Assembly (NCBI GenBank): GCA_020050175.1
Contig: JAGVKY010000050.1
Coordinates: 1 to 12,469 of the forward strand
Reading direction: 5' to 3'
DNA: 12,469 bases
Origin: Parachlamydiales bacterium
GTDB taxonomy: Bacteria; Chlamydiota; Chlamydiia; Chlamydiales; JAJFMK01
The notes beneath the pieces are model-generated. The model made no database searches. It was given only the letters and a program-made list of their open reading frames with translations, and had not been told where the DNA came from. Made by a program: the position numbers and the translations under genes. Every line of letters starts with the position of its first letter. Position 1 is the stretch's first letter. Below, in pieces: positions 6,936 to 12,469 of the stretch.

Positions 6936-8408
6936 ATGATGTGTCAAAGCCTACTCTTATTTCTCTCTTTTCTCATGGTCATCCTTCCGACAAGTGAACG
7001 GAAGGCGATCTTTTCCCGCCTTGATCGAAATTCACTTTCTAAGCAATTAGCTTTTTACCGCCTTTTTCCAGAGACGGAAGAGGGAAAAAAGGCTTATCAA
7101 CAAGCTTGTTTTCTTTTACAGGGTAAAAGTAATAGCCCACTCCCTCCCCTTCCGACAACTTTACTTGATTCGATTGTGAATGCTGTCGCCTCCAATCCCT
7201 CCAGTGTCCCCTCTTCCTTTAACAAAGAAGAATTAGAGCTAATCCGAACCCTTTCTGATGGCTTCCAAAACCGTCAACTCAAAGGAAGCAAGCTGCTCAA
7301 TGAAAAGGAAATTTTAAGCCTTTCTCCAGAAGAAATCGATCTAGGCCGCGCTCTACTAGTTAGTCAAGGGAGTGATGTTGAACGCTTTGAAGCCATTTTT
7401 GATATCATGGCCTTGCACATACAAGCCAAATTACGGAAAGGGGCAAAGCCTATCGAGATCGTCAATGCTCTGACAACATTTATTTTTGATGAGATGGGCT
7501 TCCGTTTCCCACCCCATTCAGCTTCAGTCCCCGAGATCGATAAATATACCGCTCTCCCCTCCGTTGTCGATGCAAGACGGGGCGTCTGCTTAGGTGTTTC
7601 GATTTTATATCTTTGTTTAGCCCAACGTTTGGGCCTCGCTCTTGAGATCATCACACCCCCTGGCCACATTTTTGTCCGCTACGAAGGGGAAGGGGGCCCT
7701 TTTAACATTGAGACAACAGCACGAGGGGTCCACTTACCCGATCAGACTTACCTCAACTTAGAGTATTGCCACCTGACCAAACGGACCATCAAAGAAGTTG
7801 TTGGAATGGCCCACATGAATGAGGCCTCCACCTATTGGCACAAGGGTGAGTATGAAAAAGTCCTTCAGTTTTACGAAAAAGCTCTCCCCTATCTAGAAGA
7901 AGATCCCCTTCTTCATGAGCTGATGGGCTACGTCAATCTCCTTTTAGGGAAAGAAGACGTTGCAAAACACCACTTTGCTAAAGCCGACCTAAAACCTACC
8001 TCCTTCGCCACTGACTATTTGACTGGTTGTTGCAATGCCAAGGGGATCGAACTCCTCTTTCAACAAAACGATAAAGATCGAAATTCTCTCATGGCCCATC
8101 GAGTAAAGATTGAAAATATTTTAAAAGATTGGCCGACTTTTAAAGCGGGCTGGTTTTACCACGCGATGCTCTCCATGCAACTCTCTCGAGTCAAGGATGC
8201 GCTCCTCTCTCTCGAGAAATACCACGCTCTCGATGCCACTCACCCAACTGTCGAATACTACTTAGCCGAACTCTACTTCGACCGTGGGCAATACCAAGAG
8301 GGGTGGAAACATCAAAAAATTCTCGCGGCTCTCTTCCCGGCCGATCCTCCCCTTCAAATCGAAGAACTCCGGGTCAAACTTCTCGAAAAGTCCTACCTCT
8401 CCGATTAA
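6936..8408 (+). CDS. SirB1/transglutaminase-like protein with TPR repeats, exported or membrane-anchored
   Basis: 490 residues. The N-terminus (MMCQSLLLFLSFLMVILP) is a probable signal peptide or anchor, so the rest likely acts in the periplasm. The middle (about 130-290) resembles the Transglut_core2/SirB1 domain: VVDARRGVCLGVSILYLCLAQRLGL with candidate nucleophile C218, PPGHIFVRYE with H244, and FNIETTARG with E259 at the place of the usual acidic residue (normally Asp). The C-terminal 200 residues form helical TPR-like pairs, clearest at 292-350 (GEYEKVLQFYEKALPYL) and about 405-465. Members of this group are usually of unknown activity, and many are thought not to be enzymes. The start at 6936 is supported by AAGGAAG upstream; ATG-ATG is doubled and either could be used. 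It is followed 29 nt later by a second TPR gene, probably co-transcribed. Confidence 0.7.
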   Translation: MMCQSLLLFLSFLMVILPTSERKAIFSRLDRNSLSKQLAFYRLFPETEEGKKAYQQACFLLQGKSNSPLPPLPTTLLDSIVNAVASNPSSVPSSFNKEELELIRTLSDGFQNRQLKGSKLLNEKEILSLSPEEIDLGRALLVSQGSDVERFEAIFDIMALHIQAKLRKGAKPIEIVNALTTFIFDEMGFRFPPHSASVPEIDKYTALPSVVDARRGVCLGVSILYLCLAQRLGLALEIITPPGHIFVRYEGEGGPFNIETTARGVHLPDQTYLNLEYCHLTKRTIKEVVGMAHMNEASTYWHKGEYEKVLQFYEKALPYLEEDPLLHELMGYVNLLLGKEDVAKHHFAKADLKPTSFATDYLTGCCNAKGIELLFQQNDKDRNSLMAHRVKIENILKDWPTFKAGWFYHAMLSMQLSRVKDALLSLEKYHALDATHPTVEYYLAELYFDRGQYQEGWKHQKILAALFPADPPLQIEELRVKLLEKSYLSD

Positions 8409-8437
8409 TCAGATGGTTAACCTAGGTTGAAAAGAAG

Positions 8438-9151
8438 ATGATGAATATTGCAGTTATATTAATGGCTATTACATTTGCAAACTCTGGAATTGGTCTTTTA
8501 GATCAGGCCGACCAGCTTAGGGAAAAAGGGGAAAGCTTAAAATCCATTCAACTTTATGACGAAGCAATCGTCGAAGCTGTCCATCATCATAACAACTCAA
8601 TGTTAATAGGTGCTTTGACGGGAAGGCTTCTAGCTTGGAAACATCTTTTTTATAAAACCCATGATCGAACCTATGCCCTCTTGGTCAAAAAAGAAGCAGA
8701 GGCGATGACAAAGATTGCCGAAGAGAAAGGGCTGAAGGAACGACACCTTTTCCACTATCTTTCAGCAACGGCAGATAATCTTTTACAAGACTACCCATCT
8801 GCTGAAAAAGAGCTAAAACTTGCAGTAGAACACTACCCTTTAAATAACGCTGAAAAGGGAGATTGGGTAGCTCATCTTGGTGAGGCCCTCTATCTAAATG
8901 GCAAAAAAAAGGAAGGGATCGAAACAACTTTAAAAGGCATAGAGATCATCCAATCCCATGCAGAAGGGGTCGACCCCTTCCTGATCCATGTTTGGCTCTC
9001 AGGTGCTTACCTTCGCCTGGCCACCCTTCTAAAAACAGATAATCTCCAAGAAAGCAAATCTTACTTAGAAAAAGCGAAAAAAATCATCCAGTCAGATGAT
9101 CGCCTGGTCATTCGCAAACAACAACTAGAAGAGCTCGAAAGCACCCCTTAA
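8438..9151 (+). CDS. TPR-repeat protein of unknown function
   Basis: 237 residues, almost entirely helical, with TPR-like units such as LLDQADQLREKGESLKSIQLYDEAI (20-44), a middle unit (SAEKELKLAVEHYPL, about 120-135) and a C-terminal YLEKAKKIIQSDDRL. TPR domains are protein-docking scaffolds; no catalytic motif is seen. The first 19 residues (MMNIAVILMAITFANSG) are hydrophobic and may be a short signal peptide, matching the exported protein encoded just upstream. The gene starts 29 nt after that one with a weak AAGAAG ribosome site before a doubled ATG (8438 and 8441). The short spacer contains a perfect palindrome, AACCTAGGTT (8418-8427). The two proteins probably work together. No clear terminator follows the gene. 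Confidence 0.65.
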   Translation: MMNIAVILMAITFANSGIGLLDQADQLREKGESLKSIQLYDEAIVEAVHHHNNSMLIGALTGRLLAWKHLFYKTHDRTYALLVKKEAEAMTKIAEEKGLKERHLFHYLSATADNLLQDYPSAEKELKLAVEHYPLNNAEKGDWVAHLGEALYLNGKKKEGIETTLKGIEIIQSHAEGVDPFLIHVWLSGAYLRLATLLKTDNLQESKSYLEKAKKIIQSDDRLVIRKQQLEELESTP

Positions 9152-9268
9152 ATTCGCCGAAGCTCAACTTTAATATCAAAATAGAAGCAAAAAGAACTTC
9201 TCTCCAAAATTCAAAATCATATATTCGAATCTTTTTTTAAGTTTAACCAAATTTTTTCATTAGATTAA

Positions 9269-9296
9269 TTGATCGGCAACATTGAAATGATAAAAT
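9269..9296 (+). promoter_or_regulatory. Candidate promoter of the HopA1-like gene in an AT-rich spacer
   Basis: The spacer 9152-9303 is strongly AT-rich and holds no gene. Its best promoter-like pair is TTGATC (9269-9274) and TAAAAT (9291-9296), 16 bp apart. The -10 box ends 7 nt before the ATG at 9304, giving a near-leaderless message. In such AT-rich DNA a chance match is quite possible. Confidence 0.35.
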
Positions 9297-9303
9297 TTTT
9301 CAT

Positions 9304-10578
9304 ATGTACCTTCGATTAGACAGTCAAACTCAAGAAATTAGTTCAGATAGAGTTTTCAAAGATCGCAAACCCGAACTGGCATCTGGTTTAAAAGTCTTTG
9401 GTTTGTGCCTTTTAATTTTGACTTCTTGTTTTACAGCATTAGCCTTTGGCTGCGTAAGGTCGCATTTAAGACATTATTGGAAGATATGCACAGCCGATTC
9501 TTCTGCTTCGACTGATAAGACAGCTAAAATTTTTAGAAAATCAAGTGGTGAGCACGAACTAACACCAATATTATCTGACACCCAACTCTCAATCATTTTA
9601 AAAAACAAAAATAACTTTTTAGATCAAAACGGAAAACCTTCAAAAGACTCTATCTACAAATATATTAATGGTTTTCGTGACGAATCAGGACGACCTCTCG
9701 AAATAGAAGTCGAAGATTACAAAAGCTATTTTCAAGAAATTTTAGAAAGTGCGAAAAGTGAAAGAATTAAACCATCTATTCAAGGGGGCTACTCTTTTGA
9801 AACTTCATTAGAAGGAGAAACAGATCGGACACTCTTTCCTTTTGACCATCTTCTGAAAGACCCGATAAATCTAGAAAATTTTTTGAGTCTCCCTCAGGAG
9901 TGCCAGGTTTATATTCAAACAGCGGCCACAGAAAACTATTCAGACATAACTGAAATACAACAATTTGAACTCATTAAAAGAGAGCAGAACCTGCTAAACA
10001 CCCTTAATGAAGAAGCAAGACGTTTCTTTAAAATTTGCATGATGAAAGCCAATAGCCAAAATGGTGTGAGTAAAGGCTTTATACATTTTAGAACCGCTCC
10101 AGTAGGTAAACCTATTGAGAGAATTTATATTCAAATGAATAAAAATCACTCTCATGAACTGCTTAAAATTATCCTCGAAGACGTTGGAAGGCATCCAGGA
10201 GTTCTTGATATCAAGATATCAGGTCCTCAATCTGCTGGTCGGACGGATGGGATAGTGATTTATATTGGAAGCCCTTCAAAAGAAGCTGATGAGACTCTTG
10301 CAACTAAACAAGCATCGAAAGATAGAGACTCTGTTTTAAACCAACTGATCAAAATCCAAAAAGAACATCCCCATCTATTTAACGGCAGAGAGATACCCTT
10401 TAAAAAATCTGGGGTTCCCGGAATTGCAACCATCCCAGGGCTCTCCACCTCTGACAGCTTCACAGAAAAACTAAGCCAGGCGATCGCCTACTCCTTAAAT
10501 TTTACAACAACCGAAACCTCAATCTCCCCTTTTAGGGAAAGCATCATCGATGCCTACACCCACGAGTCGTGGCTGTAA
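9304..10578 (+). CDS. Membrane-anchored protein with HopA1-like (type III effector family) C-terminal domain
   Basis: 424 residues. A short polar N-terminus is followed by one hydrophobic helix (about 28-50, VFGLCLLILTSCFTALAFG), then a 200-residue charged linker region of unknown fold. The C-terminal part (about 255-415) resembles the HopA1 effector family. It has ERIYIQMNKNHSHELLKIIL (272-291), then DIKISGP (302-308), then RTDGIVIYIGS (313-323), then HLFNGREIPFKK..GVPGIA (357-375), an SF-start helix SDSFTEKLSQAIAYSL (383-398), and a closing SPFRESIIDAY (408-418). In plant pathogens HopA1 is injected into host cells; related domains also occur in lanthipeptide biosynthesis enzymes. The reaction here is unknown. 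Upstream ribosome site is absent; see the promoter entry. Codon use is AT-rich compared with the genes to the left. Single-helix membrane proteins of this size are common among effectors of intracellular bacteria. The family call is from memory of motif order, not from a search. Confidence 0.55.
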   Translation: MYLRLDSQTQEISSDRVFKDRKPELASGLKVFGLCLLILTSCFTALAFGCVRSHLRHYWKICTADSSASTDKTAKIFRKSSGEHELTPILSDTQLSIILKNKNNFLDQNGKPSKDSIYKYINGFRDESGRPLEIEVEDYKSYFQEILESAKSERIKPSIQGGYSFETSLEGETDRTLFPFDHLLKDPINLENFLSLPQECQVYIQTAATENYSDITEIQQFELIKREQNLLNTLNEEARRFFKICMMKANSQNGVSKGFIHFRTAPVGKPIERIYIQMNKNHSHELLKIILEDVGRHPGVLDIKISGPQSAGRTDGIVIYIGSPSKEADETLATKQASKDRDSVLNQLIKIQKEHPHLFNGREIPFKKSGVPGIATIPGLSTSDSFTEKLSQAIAYSLNFTTTETSISPFRESIIDAYTHESWL

Positions 10579-10704
10579 ATGTAATTACTCTAATCGCCAA
10601 ATCACGAAATTCCAATATCTGATGACTGAACTTCATGAAGACCTTCTCAGAAAAGTCACTCCTAAAATGTAAACAATCCTTCACTTAAAAAATCGATCTT
10701 TCCC
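10579..10704. other. Gene-free spacer downstream of the HopA1-like gene
   Basis: No gene, tRNA or clear terminator is visible here. The only ATG-initiated frame of note codes for 16 residues and is not credible. A 10-bp palindrome CTTCATGAAG lies at 10631-10640. With the motif array that follows, the whole spacer between genes is 238 bp. Confidence 0.5.
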
Positions 10705-10786
10705 TTTATGCGGAGAATAGGCCCCTCTAATCTCCGCATATTTTGCCGTTTTTAGCGGAGATTAGTGTTGTTTATGCGGAGATTAG
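10705..10786 (+). repeat. Four-copy GCGGAGATTAG motif array upstream of fic (operator candidate)
   Basis: Four copies of an 11-bp core GCGGAGATTAG occur: 10710-10720 (one mismatch, GCGGAGAATAG), 10727-10737 (inverted), 10755-10765 and 10776-10786. Three are extended to ATGCGGAGATTAG. Copies 1 and 2 face each other and can form a hairpin of 13 pairs out of 14 with a 6-nt loop (10707-10740), followed by ATATTTT-like sequence, so it may also terminate transcription arriving from the HopA1-like gene. Copies 3 and 4 are direct repeats 21 bp apart, about two helical turns. I found no other copy in the window. Confidence 0.75.
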
Positions 10787-10810
10787 CTTATATGATAAGA
10801 AATAGGAGGG
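10768..10810 (+). promoter_or_regulatory. Promoter and ribosome binding site of fic, with an operator copy filling the spacer
   Basis: TTGTTT (10768-10773) and TATGAT (10791-10796) are 17 bp apart, and the 17-bp spacer is exactly motif copy 4 plus four bases. Transcription would start near 10802, giving a short leader that contains a strong Shine-Dalgarno AGGAGGG (10804-10810), 6 nt before the ATG at 10817. A protein bound at copy 4 would directly block this promoter. Confidence 0.6.
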
Positions 10811-10816
10811 TGTTAG

Positions 10817-11932
10817 ATGTATATCTATCAACTTGAAAATTGGCCGAATTTTTCCTGGAATAAAGAGCAAATTGCAAACTTACTTGCTCAACTTCGACAT
10901 CTTCAAGGGCGTTTAGTTGGAGGGATGGAATCGATTGGTTTTCAATTTCGAGAAGAAGCTCTTTTAAAAACTTTAACCGAAGATGTGATCAAATCAAGTG
11001 AGATAGAGGGAGAAATCTTAGACCATAGCCAGGTCCGCTCCTCTGTTGCTCGTCATCTTGGAATGGAGAGGGCTGCCTTAGAAATCTCTGACAGGAATGT
11101 AGAGGGGGTGGTGGAGATGGTCCTCGATGCTACACAAAAATTTGACCTGTTTCTCACTAAAGAGAGGTTATTAGGCTGGCATTCGTCCTTATTTCCTTCG
11201 AATCGGAGTGGTTTTACAAAGATTAAAGCCGGAGCATGGAGAACGGGTCCCGTACAAGTCATTTCTGGATATTTAGGCAAAGAGACGGTCTACTTCGATG
11301 GCCCCCCGGCTGAAAGAGTCGATCAGGAAATGGGTCTATTTTTGGACTGGGTAAATGGAGACCTCACAACCGACCCCGTATTAAAATCGGCAATAGCCCA
11401 TCTCTGGTTTGTCACGATCCACCCCTTTGAAGATGGAAATGGGCGGATTGGAAGGGCCATTGCAGACTTAATGCTTGCCCGCTCAGAAGGGAACGGAAGC
11501 CGTTTTTATAGTCTTTCGGCACAAATTCAAAGAGAACGGAAAAAATACTACGCCATTCTGGAAAAAACTCAGAAAGGGTCACTTGATATCACTCCTTGGA
11601 TCGAATGGTTTTTCGGCTGTCTAGAAAGAGCCTTAGAAAATGCTTTATCTACTCTCCACAATGTGGTTTACAAAGCAGAATTTTGGGATCACCTTTCAGA
11701 AGCCTCTTTAAATGAACGACAAAGAAAAATCATCAACCGAATACTTGATGGTTTTGACGGGAAGCTAACCTCCTCAAAATGGGCCAAGCTTGCTAAATGC
11801 TCTCAAGATACTGCCTATAGAGATATCCTTGATCTGGTTGGCATGGGTATTTTGATTAAAAATGCTGAGGGTGGTCGCAGCACAAGCTATTCGCTTGTTT
11901 TACCAGAAATGAAAGGCAAACCTCTTAGCTGA
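10817..11932 (+). CDS. Fic family protein (DUF4172-Fic-winged helix), probable AMP-transferase
   Basis: 371 residues, with the architecture of the Shewanella SoFic-type proteins. Fic enzymes transfer AMP (or another nucleotide part) from a nucleotide to a hydroxyl of a target protein. The N-terminal DUF4172 region (1-85) has WPNFSW, LAQLRHLQGRLVGGMESIGF and the class II inhibitory motif SSEIEG (60-65; S60, E64, G65), in which the glutamate blocks ATP binding until relieved. The Fic core (about 115-265) includes KAGAWRTGPVQVISG, a flap region, and the complete catalytic motif HPFEDGNGRIGR (202-213; catalytic H202). A C-terminal winged-helix-like segment (about 298-360, LTSSKWAKLAKCSQDTAYRDILDLVGMGIL) could bind DNA. 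No key residue is missing. The start is fixed by AGGAGGG. Controlled by its own promoter with four repeat motifs upstream; converges with the next gene, 3 bp between stops. Confidence 0.93.
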   Translation: MYIYQLENWPNFSWNKEQIANLLAQLRHLQGRLVGGMESIGFQFREEALLKTLTEDVIKSSEIEGEILDHSQVRSSVARHLGMERAALEISDRNVEGVVEMVLDATQKFDLFLTKERLLGWHSSLFPSNRSGFTKIKAGAWRTGPVQVISGYLGKETVYFDGPPAERVDQEMGLFLDWVNGDLTTDPVLKSAIAHLWFVTIHPFEDGNGRIGRAIADLMLARSEGNGSRFYSLSAQIQRERKKYYAILEKTQKGSLDITPWIEWFFGCLERALENALSTLHNVVYKAEFWDHLSEASLNERQRKIINRILDGFDGKLTSSKWAKLAKCSQDTAYRDILDLVGMGILIKNAEGGRSTSYSLVLPEMKGKPLS

Positions 11933-11935
11933 CAG

Positions 11936-12469
11936 TTAGTTTATTCTTAAAAGATCGTTGTGAACGTTGTGGAATAGAGCGGCCATGCTCATCTTTGGAT
12001 CTTTCTTCTCTCCTGCTTTTACGAACCCTAAGCAGAGCTCTTTGAAAGTTTCAAAACGGAGAGCCTCAGTGTTGGGTTTGTCCTTATAAAAATCGAGATT
12101 GCCCCCCTTGTTGACAAAAAATTCATCTAACTGATCGGTAGTGATCGTAAAAATTAGTTTGCCATCGATAGCAACACCGAGAATGTTCTCTTTTTCAATA
12201 ATTTCTTTAATAGACTTCGTGTAGAAGACCACACTATTTCTTACGGCATCGTAAATAATAAGGAAAATTCCTGTCAGAGGAAGAAGCTCAACTAACCCAC
12301 GCAGAAGGTTTTTGATGGCGTTCCAAACATGGGGCTCAAATTCATTCTTCTTTAGAAGAATTTGGAAGATCACTTGGACCGCATTTTTAATGCGAGCTGC
12401 ACCTGTTAAACATCCACCAATAGGGACGCACTTTCCGAACAAATTGGCATAGGGCTCGAGTTGATAAAC
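11936..12469 (-). CDS. Membrane protein of unknown function, 5' end cut by the window edge (partial)
   Basis: The stop is at 11936-11938. The frame stays open without a stop to the right edge, so the coding part is at least about 177 residues and the true start lies outside; a TTG at 12442 is in frame but has no ribosome site and need not be the start. The visible part begins with a cysteine- and glycine-rich GKCVPIGGCLTGAARI stretch, has a hydrophobic helix (LLRGLVELLPLTGIFLIIYDAV), then a soluble tail with FETFKELCLGFVKAGEKKDP. Proteins with an RGxxELxPxxGxFLxIYD-like segment recur as paralogues in chlamydia-like genomes as I recall them, but I assign no function. The stop lies 3 bp from the fic stop, convergent, with no obvious terminator. 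Confidence 0.6.
   Translation of the reverse strand, partial: VYQLEPYANLFGKCVPIGGCLTGAARIKNAVQVIFQILLKKNEFEPHVWNAIKNLLRGLVELLPLTGIFLIIYDAVRNSVVFYTKSIKEIIEKENILGVAIDGKLIFTITTDQLDEFFVNKGGNLDFYKDKPNTEALRFETFKELCLGFVKAGEKKDPKMSMAALFHNVHNDLLRIN

Noticed and set aside
9182..9200. AGAAG...CTTCT inverted repeat after the TPR gene as a terminator
   Set aside because: The stem is only 5 bp, the loop is long and no T-run follows.
10623..10673. 16-codon ATG-initiated frame in the spacer before fic
   Set aside because: Too short, no ribosome site and no recognisable sequence.
10705..10786. CRISPR array
   Set aside because: The repeats are only 11-13 bp, mixed in orientation and irregularly spaced, with no cas genes, so they fit an operator array and not a CRISPR.
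12345..12360. Perfect inverted repeat TTCTTC-TTTA-GAAGAA
   Set aside because: It lies inside the coding sequence of the truncated membrane-protein gene, encodes ordinary codons, and has no GC-rich stem or T-run, so it is likely chance.

Overview
This window looks like the end of a short-read contig from a bacterium with about 40-45% GC, possibly a chlamydia-like (Parachlamydiales-type) organism. That lineage call is inference. It rests on the general flavour of the proteins: single-helix membrane proteins, a Fic enzyme, a HopA1-like effector domain, and a transglutaminase-like/TPR protein. No rRNA or lineage marker is present. The first 12 bases match the 3' end of the Illumina sequencing adapter, so the left edge is artificial. 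The right edge cuts a gene.

Left part (1-2327): rarA (minus), an AAA+ clamp-loader-like ATPase of stalled-fork repair, is divergent from a class I SAM-dependent methyltransferase gene (plus). The two share a very short palindromic start region with -10-like hexamers facing both ways.

Accessory patch (2350-3400), AT-rich: a small unknown gene (plus) runs stop-to-stop into a type II toxin-antitoxin operon (minus; RelE/ParE-family HigB-like toxin followed by an HTH antitoxin). The toxin promoter carries a perfect 12-bp inverted repeat over its spacer and -10 box, a clear autoregulatory operator candidate.

Housekeeping operon (6901 down to 3406, minus): prs (PRPP synthetase), then an MFS exporter resembling the fosmidomycin-resistance family, then a single-chain alpha2-type glycyl-tRNA synthetase. 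The genes are 8 nt apart or overlap by 4 nt (ATGA). A hairpin plus T-run terminator overlaps the last stop codon.

Central plus-strand pair (6936-9151): a secreted or membrane-anchored SirB1/transglutaminase-like protein with TPR repeats, followed by a second TPR-rich protein.

Right part (9152-12469), the most interesting region: an AT-rich gene for a membrane-anchored protein whose C-terminal domain resembles the HopA1 type III effector family; a 238-bp spacer with four copies of a GCGGAGATTAG-core motif; a DUF4172-Fic-winged-helix protein with intact catalytic and self-inhibitory motifs; and a convergent, truncated membrane-protein gene. One motif copy exactly fills the spacer of the predicted fic promoter, which suggests the Fic protein (through its C-terminal HTH) or another factor represses the gene. 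Two effector-type enzyme genes side by side suggest a host-interaction or accessory locus.
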